Shown: positions 35,712 to 45,007, counted from the first letter of the stretch. The stretch: DNA of 64,000 nt from Enterococcus columbae DSM 7374 = ATCC 51263 (GCF_000406925.1 NZ_KE136348.1:313678-377677); one strand, 5' to 3'. Notes: generated from the letters alone by a model not told the origin. Numbers and translations are program-made.

Positions 35712-37385
35712 TTACTTCAAGAACTCTTCAGCACTCTTGCAAATCTCTCTTTCCACCTTCTCGGCGGCTTCCTTATTTTCTGCACTGACAGAGATGTAAG
35801 TTTTCAGCTTCGGTTCTGTGCCGGAAGGTCGCACCACGATGGAGCAGTTATCTTCCAGCAGGAACTTGAGCACATCGGACTTGGGCAGACCACCCAGACC
35901 GGTAGCGTAGTCCAGCAGCTTCACGATCTTCTTGCCACCAAACTCCTTGATGTCTCCCCGGAACGCCTGCATAATGTTCTGCATCTTGGCAAAACCAGCG
36001 CTGCCGTCGAACTCGTAGCTGTGCAGGGTGTTCAGGCAGTAGCCATAGGTCTTGTACAGTTCATCCAGCTTGTCCAGCAGGCTGATGCCCTTGGTGGCAT
36101 AGTAGCTGAACATCTCGCAGATCATGTAGGCACCATCCACGCCGTCCTTGTCGCGGACGTAGGAGCCGGTCAGATAACCATAGCTTTCCTCAAAGCCGAA
36201 CACATAGCTATCTGCCTTGCCATGCTCTTCCAGCTTGCCAATCTGCTCGCCGATAAACTTGAAGCCGGTCAGCACATTGATGGTACGCAGGCCGTAATGA
36301 GTAGCAATCTGCTCGCCCATATCCATGGTGACGATCGTCTTGACCATAACCGGGTCGGCAGGCATCTTGCCGTGCTTTACACGCTGGCTGCAAATGTAGT
36401 CCAACAACAGCATACCGGTCTGGTTGCCGGTCAGCAGCTCATACTCGCCTGCCTTGTTCTTGACAGCGATGCCCACACGGTCACAGTCGGGGTCGGTTGC
36501 CAGCAGCAGGTCGGCATTGCACTTCTTGGCATACTCCATGCCCAGTGCCATAGCTTCCTTGATCTCAGGGTTAGGGTACGGGCAGGTCAGGAAGTTGCCA
36601 TCCGGCTGCTCCTGCTCCTTGACCACCGTGATGTTGCTGTAGCCCATCTCCTTCAAGGTGCGAGTCACAGGCTTCAGACCGGCGCCATTCAGCGGGCTGT
36701 ACACGATGGCCACATCCTTATTAACCTCTTCACCAAACAAAACCGACTGACTCTTGACCTGTTCCACGAAGGCGGTGTAGACCTCATCCGGGATGTACTG
36801 GATGCTGCCGTTTGCCATGCCTGCTTCAAAATCACCGGTCTTGACGTCTGCAAAGATATCCAGTTTTTCAATCTCCGCCAGAATTTCCGCAGCAGCCTCA
36901 GTGGTGATCTGGCAGCCGTCCGCACCGTAGACCTTATAGCCGTTATACTTGCTAGGGTTGTGAGAAGCCGTCACCATGACACCTGCGGAGGTGTGCAGAT
37001 AACGGGTCGCAAAAGACACGGTCGGAACCGGCATCAGGACAGGCCAGATATTGACCTTAACACAATTGGCTGCGAACACGCCCGCTGCCACCTTTGCAAA
37101 CACATCGCTCTTGATGCGGCTGTCATAGCCGATGGTCACAGACGGCTCTGTGAAGTTCTTTTTCAGATAATCAGCCAGACCCTGAGAAGCTTTCGCTACG
37201 GTGTAGACGTTCATCCGATTGGTGCCTGCGCCAATTACGCCACGCAGACCACCGGTGCCAAAAGCAAGATCACGATAAAAAGCATCCTCAATTTTTGTAT
37301 CATCCATCGTTTTCAGTTCAGCGGCAACATCTGCATCCGCAGTTGCATTCACCAGCCATCGCTCGTATTCTTTTTTAATATCCAT
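35712..37385 (-). CDS. Phosphomannomutase/phosphoglucomutase (alpha-D-phosphohexomutase family)
   Basis: A 557-aa enzyme that moves phosphate between C6 and C1 of mannose or glucose. It has the phosphoserine loop TASHNPSKYNGYKVYG (near residue 145), metal-binding ATDPDCDRVG, the sugar-binding FGFEESYGY and the phosphate-binding RPSGTEPKLK. Next to manC and manA it should supply mannose 1-phosphate. The size fits the long PgcA-like form. It has the highest GC of the window. The 672-codon frame on the plus strand is its antisense shadow. Confidence 0.92.
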   Translation of the reverse strand: MDIKKEYERWLVNATADADVAAELKTMDDTKIEDAFYRDLAFGTGGLRGVIGAGTNRMNVYTVAKASQGLADYLKKNFTEPSVTIGYDSRIKSDVFAKVAAGVFAANCVKVNIWPVLMPVPTVSFATRYLHTSAGVMVTASHNPSKYNGYKVYGADGCQITTEAAAEILAEIEKLDIFADVKTGDFEAGMANGSIQYIPDEVYTAFVEQVKSQSVLFGEEVNKDVAIVYSPLNGAGLKPVTRTLKEMGYSNITVVKEQEQPDGNFLTCPYPNPEIKEAMALGMEYAKKCNADLLLATDPDCDRVGIAVKNKAGEYELLTGNQTGMLLLDYICSQRVKHGKMPADPVMVKTIVTMDMGEQIATHYGLRTINVLTGFKFIGEQIGKLEEHGKADSYVFGFEESYGYLTGSYVRDKDGVDGAYMICEMFSYYATKGISLLDKLDELYKTYGYCLNTLHSYEFDGSAGFAKMQNIMQAFRGDIKEFGGKKIVKLLDYATGLGGLPKSDVLKFLLEDNCSIVVRPSGTEPKLKTYISVSAENKEAAEKVEREICKSAEEFLK

Positions 37386-38082
37386 AATTCATTTACTCCC
37401 TTAAAAGTATCTTTATATCTATGTACACATCCATATGGATGGTATTTCTTTTTCCCCATGCTGCTCACTCGGCTAAGTGTTTTCTTATGCTGTCGTATCC
37501 AATTACCCCAGCAATCATGTTTTCTACTACATACCACTTCTATTGAGTACACTCGTCTCTATTCCTCTATAGCCGAAGTGTTACTTTATATAATCGAACC
37601 CCGTATACCCTTGCAATGACGTTTTTCTAAGTGTTGGATTGTTGAATCAAACCCTCTCGGCGCACGAGTTTTGTTAAAACTGTATATATCACCTAGTCCA
37701 TTTCTCTCCATTCATTGTTCACCATGAACAAATCATTCACTCTCACCACACAAAACATGTATTTATCATCATCCAGGCTCTACTCAACAGCTGTTTTATG
37801 AAGTAGAAATCATCTATTTTTCCGTAATTTTCACGACTCAACAAACCCTTATGATGTAGGTGTCATTAGCAGGTCAGATAGTGTACTCAACAGCAGTTTC
37901 AGACGTTAATGATAAACTCATGGATTTTTGATGTTTCCTCCTGTTTTTCACCTTTTCCTCAAAACTTCTGAAAAAGTTGTGCCAATTTTGTGCCACAGGG
38001 GTCAAAATTTCAGCATTTTGTATAAGCATCTGGCACTTTAAGTTCATGTAACTGTGAAATATAACCAATTTCAGCACCCCAA
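37386..38082. other. Gene-free stretch with remnants of a mobile element
   Basis: No convincing gene is present. ACTCAACAAACC at 37836 is matched inverted at 38138-38127, and both copies continue with a similar TTATGATGTAG or GTATTGACGTAG. This looks like terminal repeats around a 300-bp fragment. TACTCAACAGC also recurs at 37781 and 37884. The right repeat begins exactly where the glycosyltransferase at 38083-39144 departs from its family. A decayed insertion sequence or a small non-autonomous element is likely. Confidence 0.4.
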
Positions 38083-39144
38083 TTAGTGTGCAAAACAGGT
38101 TCTTTTCGACGATGCTACGTCAATACGGTTTGTTGAGTAGACATTTGAAGGGCAGCTCACGCCTTTGATGCCTTTTGCGTTCACACACCAGTGAACATCA
38201 CCGGCGTTCAGACTATAGATCAAATCAGCTTTATCCTGATACGGAATGAAAGCCACATTGTCCATGTGATGCTCTTTTACATACAGCACCAACTTATCCA
38301 GCACGGAACCAGCACCAACAAAAGCAAATACAACATCTCGACCCTCGGCAGTCTTAGTACCCGGTTTGATTTTCTCTATAATCTTAATCAAATTCTCCAA
38401 GTCATAGTAAAGACCGATATTGCCGGAGTACATAATGACAAACTTGCCATCCAAGCCGTACTTCTTCTTGAATGCCAGAACTCTCTCATTATTTTCATCC
38501 AACGGGTAAATCTCGTTCTCGTCGATCCAGTTGTTGATCATAACGGTCTTGGGAACTTTCTTGCCTTTGAAACGGTTCTCCACCGTCTCCACCAGATCAC
38601 GGCCGACTGTGATCACAAGGTCACTGCGCTTGCAGCTGAACTTATCAAACCACATCATGGCATCAGTCACCAGCTTGCTCTTGGTGTAGCCAACAGCCAG
38701 TACCTGCTCCGGGTTGAAGTCCTGAATGTTGTAGATGTACTTGGCATGTTTCATCCATTTGCCCCAGACGCCCAGCAAACGACCGAGAATCGGAGGCTGG
38801 AAAATAGAGAACACATAATCCATTTTTCCAACTTTGAATGTTGCAAACATCGCTCCAAAAAAATAGGAAACAATGTTCTTCACACGGCTTTTCTTATTGG
38901 TTTTACTGAACTCCGGTACTCTTATCCTTAAAACTTTTACTCCGTTGATTTCTTCTTCGTAATATTTCTGTGTCTTATATTTATCTTCAATGGTTCCTAA
39001 ATAGCTAGGAACCACGCAAATTACCGTAATATCAAACTTGTCCAACATTCCTTCTGCAAGTTCTCGGACAATTTGTCCAGTCGATGCCGTATCAGAAATA
39101 TAATAATGAGCATATATCAACAAATTCTTCTTTTCTTTTACCAT
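38083..39144 (-). CDS. Glycosyltransferase, GT4 (WcaI-like), C-terminus replaced by mobile-element sequence
   Basis: Starts MVKEKKNLLIYAHYYISDTASTGQIVRELAEGML; the ATG at 39144 has GGGAG five bases before it. The donor domain has VIMYSGNIGLYYDLENLI and FVGAGSVLDKL. The usual ending GVSCPSK-YG-MA..KP with its long C-terminal helix is missing. After GVSCPSNV the sequence runs into the repeat at 38139 and ends YSTNRIDVASSKRTCFAH. About 40-60 residues are therefore lost, including part of the donor site. It may be inactive. As the second gene of the operon, its loss could change the polymer. Confidence 0.75.
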   Translation of the reverse strand: MVKEKKNLLIYAHYYISDTASTGQIVRELAEGMLDKFDITVICVVPSYLGTIEDKYKTQKYYEEEINGVKVLRIRVPEFSKTNKKSRVKNIVSYFFGAMFATFKVGKMDYVFSIFQPPILGRLLGVWGKWMKHAKYIYNIQDFNPEQVLAVGYTKSKLVTDAMMWFDKFSCKRSDLVITVGRDLVETVENRFKGKKVPKTVMINNWIDENEIYPLDENNERVLAFKKKYGLDGKFVIMYSGNIGLYYDLENLIKIIEKIKPGTKTAEGRDVVFAFVGAGSVLDKLVLYVKEHHMDNVAFIPYQDKADLIYSLNAGDVHWCVNAKGIKGVSCPSNVYSTNRIDVASSKRTCFAH

Positions 39145-39162
39145 GTAATCTCCCAAATATTT

Positions 39163-39882
39163 TTAATACGCTCCATTCGGATGTATCACGACTAAGATTG
39201 TTTTTAATAATATTTTCATATCTGTTTTAAAGCTTAATTCTTTGATATAACGTAAATCTAGTTTAACCATTCCATCAAAATCTGTATCATTTCTGACCGT
39301 CGCCTGCCACAAACCGGTAATCCCTGGTTTGACTAGTAAGCGTCCTTTGTCTTTTTCTTTATATTGTACGACTTCGCGCATCAAAGGTGGACGCGGACCG
39401 ACTAAACTCATATCTCCCACTAAAACATTAAAAAATTGGGGTAGTTCATCGATGCTTGTTTTCCGGATAAAGCGACCGACTTTAGTCACTCGAGGATCGT
39501 TTTTCATCTTAAACATAGCACCCTTGATTTCATTTTTATGTAAGATTTCTTTTAATCGTGCTTCTGCATCTTCATGCATGGATCGAAACTTAATCATTTT
39601 AAACAGCTTGCCATCTTTTCCAACCCGTTCTTGCACAAAGAAGACCTTAGCCATTAAGTCCTTCGATTCAATTTTAATGGCTAAACCGACTAAAAGAATA
39701 AATGGAATAGATAGGATACAGCCAACCACTGCTCCAATAATATCTATTAAACGCTTGATAGCTAAATAATTTTGTTTATGTACTAAATGTTTTTTTAGTG
39801 GTTCTAATTCAGGATCATTAATAGTAATTTCCTCTACCGATTCGGTCATTTCCATTTTTTTATCGCCCACACCTTTACACAC
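39163..39882 (-). CDS. Priming sugar transferase (undecaprenyl-phosphate sugar-1-phosphate transferase)
   Basis: Starts polymer assembly by placing a sugar phosphate on undecaprenyl phosphate. One membrane segment (IIGAVVGCILSIPFILLVGLAI) is followed by the family core: FFVQERVGKDGKLFKMIKFRSM, SIDELPQFFNVLVGDMSLVGPRPPL and VKPGITGLWQ. The length is that of the catalytic-domain-only form. The start is uncertain: ATG at 39855, or a GTG at 39882 that would add nine residues. It is the first gene of the leftward exopolysaccharide operon. No wzd/wze/wzb-type regulatory genes precede it, which is unusual for such loci. Confidence 0.92.
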   Translation of the reverse strand: MCKGVGDKKMEMTESVEEITINDPELEPLKKHLVHKQNYLAIKRLIDIIGAVVGCILSIPFILLVGLAIKIESKDLMAKVFFVQERVGKDGKLFKMIKFRSMHEDAEARLKEILHKNEIKGAMFKMKNDPRVTKVGRFIRKTSIDELPQFFNVLVGDMSLVGPRPPLMREVVQYKEKDKGRLLVKPGITGLWQATVRNDTDFDGMVKLDLRYIKELSFKTDMKILLKTILVVIHPNGAY

Positions 39883-40487
39883 TTCTCATACGCTCCAATA
39901 ATATCATTTCATTTTTGCTAATCTTTTGTTAGCTTCACAGCAGCAAATTAGTTACCAACCACTGTTCACTCCAAACTTCAAATCACTATCTTAATACATA
40001 AGTAAAAATTAATATATATTAATAGTAGTAATTATCTTTTTCCAAACGGCCTTAAATTTAGTCACATAGCTCTAACATACACTCTCATAAACCTACTGTC
40101 AACTCTCATTTTCTTAATATTTTCATGAAAATAGATTTCATAACTTTCTTTAACTAACAAACAGTTTATTCTATAAAGAGTTCGATAAGATTAAAATAAA
40201 TTAACCTCATTCAAAGTAACGATAAATCCTTTCGTTCTTTCATACGCCTTGTAGACTCACAATCTACTCTCCACAACCTAACATGGATAGGCCACTAACA
40301 ACTTTAAAATTATACCATAAAACTCCGGACAAATAAATAAAGTTCAACAATTCACTAATTATCACGATGTTGAATTTTCAATTTAAAATATTAGTTATTT
40401 GTAAATAAAATAATATAGACAAATCAACGAACACTTAATATAATTTATTTTAAGGATGTTATAAAAATGAAGCAAAAAGTGTGATAA
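39883..40487. other. 600-bp intergenic region upstream of the exopolysaccharide operon
   Basis: AT-rich and without convincing genes. It holds the probable leftward operon promoter near 40310 and the upstream region of the rightward lipoprotein gene. The long leader (about 400 bases) could contain a regulatory RNA element, but I could not make out a defined one. Confidence 0.4.
40309..40317 (-). promoter_or_regulatory. Extended -10 promoter for the exopolysaccharide operon
   Basis: On the minus strand TGGTATAAT, a perfect -10 with the TG extension; the -35 region is weak. It would give a leader of about 400 bases. Confidence 0.45.
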
Positions 40488-40505
40488 ATGAAGGGAGTTT
40501 TTGAG

Positions 40506-41591
40506 ATGAAAAAGAAGTTATCAACTATTTTACTTACAACCTTATCCCTATTGATGCTAGCGGTTAATACGGCTGCCTGTTCAAAACATGACAGCACTAC
40601 AAAAGAAAGCCACACGACCACTAGCTCAACTAAAGCGAGATACACCAATAAAAGCGACAACAAAAAGTATCCGGTTCAATTCGTCAAAGCGAATTCTGGA
40701 CAATCGGCTACCTTTAAACTAGCTGACAAGGAAATCAACGTCGGCTTTTTAGGTGTGTTAACGCCAAACCCAGATAAAAAAGAGCCCTTAGCTGCTGAAG
40801 CTAAAGATGAAGTTCAGACAGCTTTAAGTCATGCCAAACAAATTAAGTTACAATATGATCCATATTATGGAAGTAAAACAATCAATGGGACGAAGCTTGC
40901 CTACATCTGGATAGGCAATGAGCTTTTACAAAGTCATTTACTGCAAAAAGGACTTGCTATCTTATCTGAACATCACTTAGAAAATAAAGCGTTAAATAAA
41001 CAATTATCTCAAGACAGTCTAGCTGCACAAGAGCATTTACTAGGTGTTTGGCAATATGATGGCTATGTAACCACTGATCACGCTTTTAGTTTAACCGCCT
41101 ACGAGCTCTATCAAAAGAATCAAGTGTTAATCCAAGCGGCTGAAAAAGCGATTCAAACCGCAGAAGCCACACCGAATCGCCAAACCTTAGAACAAGCTAA
41201 TGTTGCACTGCAAGCAGTTCCAGAAAATAAACGACCAGCCACCTACAGCCAACGGATTAGTCAGGTCAGTACTACAGTCACGCAAGCTGAACAAGAGGCA
41301 GCGCGTAAAGCAGAAGAAGAGCGACAAAGACAAGAAGCCGCACGCAAAGCTGAAGAAGAACGTCAAAGACAAGAAGCGGCTGCTCGCGCCGCCCAACTAG
41401 AACAACAGCGCTTAGCCGAGCAACAGGCTGCCCAACAGCAAAATCAACAAATGGTTTGGGTTGCTCCGCAAAGTGGCAGAAGATATCATTTTGATCCAAC
41501 CTGTCGCGGACTACGTAGAGCAAACGGAACGGTACAAATGACTTTGCAAGAAGCACAAGCGCAAGGCTATACCTTATGTGGCTATGAATAG
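40506..41591 (+). CDS. Lipoprotein with a degenerate nuclease (SNase-like) fold
   Basis: The signal peptide ends in a lipobox VNTAAC (start MKKKLSTILLTTLS), so it should be anchored outside the membrane. Residues 60-185 follow the staphylococcal nuclease fold (VGFLGVLTPN, GTKLAYIWIGNELLQSHLLQKGLAIL). The catalytic residues are replaced: the Arg-Asp-Glu pattern of RLxGIDTPE is missing, and Lys stands at the second Arg site. A charged coiled coil of repeated AEEERQRQEAARK follows. The C-terminal motif YHFDPTCRGLRRANG...AQGYTLC is a small domain often attached to such nucleases. AAGGGAG precedes the chosen ATG. It was probably duplicated from the next gene and lost catalysis. Confidence 0.7.
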   Translation: MKKKLSTILLTTLSLLMLAVNTAACSKHDSTTKESHTTTSSTKARYTNKSDNKKYPVQFVKANSGQSATFKLADKEINVGFLGVLTPNPDKKEPLAAEAKDEVQTALSHAKQIKLQYDPYYGSKTINGTKLAYIWIGNELLQSHLLQKGLAILSEHHLENKALNKQLSQDSLAAQEHLLGVWQYDGYVTTDHAFSLTAYELYQKNQVLIQAAEKAIQTAEATPNRQTLEQANVALQAVPENKRPATYSQRISQVSTTVTQAEQEAARKAEEERQRQEAARKAEEERQRQEAAARAAQLEQQRLAEQQAAQQQNQQMVWVAPQSGRRYHFDPTCRGLRRANGTVQMTLQEAQAQGYTLCGYE

Positions 41592-41631
41592 ATAAGTAAC
41601 TGCAAACCAAAAAGTTAAGGAGTGAGTAATT

Positions 41632-42762
41632 TTGGCTAGACGTTATCGCAAGAAAAATGAAGGCTCGTGGATTGGGATAATGATTATCCTTGCCGTGATT
41701 GTTTATATTATTAAAATTCTCTTTCCGCTATTGATTATCGCTGGGATTGTCACAGCTGGCTATGGTATCTATTATTATGGTAACAAAAAAGCACGTGGAG
41801 GAATTGTATTGTCCTCATTGGCGCTCGTTCTGTGTGTATCATTAGGCGGCTATGTCTATGGTCATTCAAATGGAAATGTCGCTACCCAACAAGAGAAGCC
41901 CACTACCAGTAACAAGCTTACTCAGGTAGCAAAAAGCACTTCAACTAGCCCTAGTACTAGCAGCGTAGAAGCTAGCTCCTCCACAACGCAAATTACTAGT
42001 ACCACGACTAGTACAACCACTAGCACAACCACTGAATCAGCTGAACCATTGGAGCCAGCGCAGTTTCTGCTAGGTAAACCAGCCAATCAAAAAATTACCG
42101 CTACAGTCAATAAATTTGTGGATGGGGATACGACCTATTTTCTCCTTGGTTCTCAGATGATTAAGGTCCGCTATCTTTTAATTGATACACCTGAAACTAA
42201 GTCGCACCAACCTTATGCTGATCAAGCCAAGGAACGAGTACACCAGCTTTTGACACAAGCGAAAACCATTGAGCTAGCTTATGATATTGGCCAAAAGCAA
42301 GATCATTACGGTCGTGAATTGATGTATGTCTTTGCTGACGGTCAACTGGTTCAAGAAATTTTGGCACGGGAAGGCTTGGCTATGGTTCGCTATATTACAC
42401 CACCAAACACCCAATATCTAGATCAAGTCCAAGCGGCTCAAGAGCAAGCAAAAGCAGAAAATCTCAACATTTGGAGTGTGGCTGGCTATGCTGATGCACA
42501 AGGATATCATGAGGATGCTTCAGCGCAAAACCAAGCAACTACTCCGGCACAAGCTACACCAGCACAAAACCAACCAGCCCCAGCAACCAATGCGGAGACA
42601 CAATATGTCGATGCCAATGGCAATGGCCTAATCAAAGGTTCTGCTAATGGGATTTATCATATTCCGGGTTCAAAATATTATAGTCGGACCACGAATCCTA
42701 TGCAGATGTTTAAAACCATCTCTGAAGCTGAACAAGCTGGTTTCAGAGCCCCAAGAGGATAA
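41632..42762 (+). CDS. Membrane-anchored thermonuclease-family protein with C-terminal sunset-type domain
   Basis: Two hydrophobic segments near the N-terminus (IMIILAVIVYIIKILFPLLI and GIVLSSLALVLCVSLGG) are followed by a Ser/Thr-rich linker. The SNase domain (about 155-290) has VRYLLIDTPETKSH with the catalytic Arg, Asp and Glu, and HYGRELMYVF with the second Arg, so it should cut DNA or RNA outside the cell. The end, GIYHIPGSKYYSRTTNPMQMFKTISEAEQAGFRA, matches the small sunset domain of surface proteins. The start is the TTG at 41632, with AAGGAG 9 bases before it. It follows the degenerate homologue by 40 bases and ends in a strong terminator. Confidence 0.82.
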   Translation: MARRYRKKNEGSWIGIMIILAVIVYIIKILFPLLIIAGIVTAGYGIYYYGNKKARGGIVLSSLALVLCVSLGGYVYGHSNGNVATQQEKPTTSNKLTQVAKSTSTSPSTSSVEASSSTTQITSTTTSTTTSTTTESAEPLEPAQFLLGKPANQKITATVNKFVDGDTTYFLLGSQMIKVRYLLIDTPETKSHQPYADQAKERVHQLLTQAKTIELAYDIGQKQDHYGRELMYVFADGQLVQEILAREGLAMVRYITPPNTQYLDQVQAAQEQAKAENLNIWSVAGYADAQGYHEDASAQNQATTPAQATPAQNQPAPATNAETQYVDANGNGLIKGSANGIYHIPGSKYYSRTTNPMQMFKTISEAEQAGFRAPRG

Positions 42763-42766
42763 GGAG

Positions 42767-42804
42767 AAAAAGCTGTAGGCGTTTTTCGCCTACAGCTTTT
42801 CTTT
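42767..42804 (+). terminator. Terminator after the nuclease genes
   Basis: AAAAGCTGTAGGCG pairs with CGCCTACAGCTTTT around a T5 loop. A perfect stem with a T-rich tail. Confidence 0.9.
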
Positions 42805-43087
42805 TGCTGGCAAAGCAAACATCCATATTGAATGTTAGACTAATAAAATTTGAATATCTATTCCAGTTTCTCAAACTCTAATAAATCAATTCCCATTATA
42901 TTAAGTATTTCTTCAAAAGAAACTGTATGGAATTTGGTTGCAGATTAAATATTTAAGTTACTTCTTTTAATTTCTTCAAAGAAAATGGTCAGGGCATCCT
43001 ATGCTTCCTGACCTTTTCCTATGCAATTAATTTTTATCAATGTGTCAAAAAATAGCCAACAAGTACTATGATTTATTGTACAGCAAC
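42805..43087. other. Spacer between convergent genes
   Basis: No gene or clear structure apart from a weak GGTCAGG/CCTGACC pair near 42988-43015, with a T-rich flank. That may end transcription of the ATPase-TOPRIM pair. Confidence 0.35.
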
Positions 43088-43687
43088 TTAGAAATTACCT
43101 ACCGATTTAGCATGCTCAATGACATGCTGGAGTAATAATTCCATGTTTGTTTGCTTGCATTTTTTACAATCTTCCATAAATTTTTCAATACTCGTTAAAT
43201 TTTCAGAAATATTTTGGGCACTAAATAAACGATCATACACCATTACTTTTTCTCTTTTATCGTTAGGTGTATCATATCCCATACGTAACATCACTTCTTC
43301 TAGGTTACCATCATTGTATAGTGGAATAATCAAGTTAGAAAATTTGTGTTTAGAAAAAAGGGTTCCATTTTTATAATTTTCAATCATTTGATGTTCTTGC
43401 ACATCGTCTAAATCCATTAAGATAAATATTTTTAAATCTAGAGGTTGACCTTTTTTATCATATTCGATTATCCCTAAATCATTGACTGCTTTCTTCTTAT
43501 TTAATTTTTTATGCAAAAATCGATCCAAAGATTTACCAATTTGAATGCTATTTTTGCCATTTTTTTCTGAGAGAATGGCAATAGGAATTTTTAGATTACG
43601 TCTTAAATTTTCAACAATACGTACTTCACTTTTTCCATGACATACCACTATCGTACGGAGATTTCTCCCCATTTTATTTCCTTTCAT
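43088..43687 (-). CDS. Small TOPRIM-like protein (RloB/AriB-like), partner of the ATPase
   Basis: 199 aa. The start IVVCHGKSEVRIVENLRR resembles the first TOPRIM motif with its conserved Glu, and IFILMDLDDVQEH supplies the Asp-x-Asp metal site. LYNDGNLEEVMLRMGY lies between them and the end. Layout and gene order fit the nuclease-like partners found with AAA15-type ATPases (RloA-RloB, or AriA-AriB of PARIS). It starts four bases after the ATPase stop, and its ribosome-binding site lies inside the ATPase gene, so the two are translated together. The toxic or nuclease role is an inference; I cannot tell RloB from AriB without a search. Confidence 0.65.
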   Translation of the reverse strand: MKGNKMGRNLRTIVVCHGKSEVRIVENLRRNLKIPIAILSEKNGKNSIQIGKSLDRFLHKKLNKKKAVNDLGIIEYDKKGQPLDLKIFILMDLDDVQEHQMIENYKNGTLFSKHKFSNLIIPLYNDGNLEEVMLRMGYDTPNDKREKVMVYDRLFSAQNISENLTSIEKFMEDCKKCKQTNMELLLQHVIEHAKSVGNF

Positions 43688-43690
43688 GTC

Positions 43691-45007
43691 CTAATCCTCC
43701 AGCATTTCATCAAAATCGATAGTGCCAGGATAAGGCATGCCACCAAAATATCCTTTTAAGTATTGACTTTGGATATTATGATTCCTTTGAGTAGGAAAAT
43801 GATCTAAAGAAGTAATACTTTTTGACCCATTTGCATCAATATCAATCACATACATGCTATTTTTATCGAAACTGCGCATCAAAAAAGTGTTATGAGTCGT
43901 AAAAATCAATTGACCTTTAAGTGAGTCCGTCACACTTTCTAATACTGATTGTATCATTAAATCATGAATTCCTTCATCGATTTCATCAACAACAACTACA
44001 AAACCATAAGTAACACTTAATAGAATATAAAGGATATCCGTTAATTTTTTGGTTCCATGTGATTCTAAACTATAGGGAATCTTGCGAAGCTGTCCTTCTA
44101 TTAATTTGTAAAAACATAATTGATAGATTAGCTGATTTCCATCTTCACGAACATCATATTTTACTTGCTTGATATCTGAATAAATCTGAGTGAAAAATTC
44201 TTCAAATACTCGCTCAGTATTTTCTAACAACTCTTGCTTATCCTTAGATATGATTCCACTTGAAAAATCAATCAAAAATTTATTTGGTAAGCGAACACCA
44301 AATAAATCATTATCGGCATAGCCTATCCCTTCAAAAAAATCTATCACTTCAAACAAATGTGAGCTGATATGTTTCTTAATAAATTGTTCATTTATATTTG
44401 CCATAAAATCATTCAAGATTGCTAAAAATGTGTGCTGTCCCCAATTTTTATCAACCAATTGTTGAAAATCTTGTATCAAACCATTATTAGTAAAAATACT
44501 TTTGCTAAATGCTGAATGGATTTCATGATTCGTATAGCAAATTTCATATATTGTTCCTACATTGCGATTAATAACATAGTCTAATTTTTCAAAGGTCAAT
44601 TGATTCTCTTTATTAAATTCCAAAGTATAGCTACCATTTTTTCCATTCAAAATAAAATGGAAAATAAGCTGCATTGGATCATCATTATCAATCATGCGAC
44701 AATCTTCAACGATTCTGGTTATAGATGATTTTGATACTTCATAAACAATTTTATTAATATCTTTTTTTTCAACATCTACATTACGAGCTAGTTTATCTCG
44801 TAATTCAACCAAGTTATTAAACGTTTGAATAGTATGAAGAGAATGAGCTAAAATCTCAAAAAGGTAAATCACACTACTCTTACCTGAACCATTCTCTCCA
44901 TATATACTAATCATATTTTTGACAGTTTTAGCTTTCTTATTCTTATTCAAATCTAAATACAAATGAGCAAAAGACTTATAATTTTTAGCTTCTATTACAG
45001 AAAACAT
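43691..45007 (-). CDS. AAA15/AAA21-type ATPase of a two-gene defence-like pair
   Basis: About 438 aa. Walker A YGENGSGKSSV lies near residue 45. The SHGTKKLTDILYILLS signature and the Walker B VVVDEIDEGIHD come late in the chain, followed by the switch FTTHNTFLMRS. This is the ABC/SMC-like ATPase of OLD, RloA and AriA proteins, without a fused nuclease. The start at 45007 has AGGAGG 9 bases before it; the longer frame upstream is not likely. With the TOPRIM-like gene just downstream it forms a candidate abortive-infection unit that senses phage and frees the partner. It lies as an isolated minus-strand pair between the nuclease genes and mgtE. Confidence 0.78.
   Translation of the reverse strand: MFSVIEAKNYKSFAHLYLDLNKNKKAKTVKNMISIYGENGSGKSSVIYLFEILAHSLHTIQTFNNLVELRDKLARNVDVEKKDINKIVYEVSKSSITRIVEDCRMIDNDDPMQLIFHFILNGKNGSYTLEFNKENQLTFEKLDYVINRNVGTIYEICYTNHEIHSAFSKSIFTNNGLIQDFQQLVDKNWGQHTFLAILNDFMANINEQFIKKHISSHLFEVIDFFEGIGYADNDLFGVRLPNKFLIDFSSGIISKDKQELLENTERVFEEFFTQIYSDIKQVKYDVREDGNQLIYQLCFYKLIEGQLRKIPYSLESHGTKKLTDILYILLSVTYGFVVVVDEIDEGIHDLMIQSVLESVTDSLKGQLIFTTHNTFLMRSFDKNSMYVIDIDANGSKSITSLDHFPTQRNHNIQSQYLKGYFGGMPYPGTIDFDEMLED

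Noticed and set aside
35601-37619. 672-codon open frame on the plus strand
   Set aside because: It is the antisense shadow of the phosphohexomutase and part of manC. The true genes carry all family motifs, and the shadow's protein has none.
37874-38077. 67-codon minus-strand frame
   Set aside because: No ribosome-binding site or family likeness; it lies in mobile-element debris.
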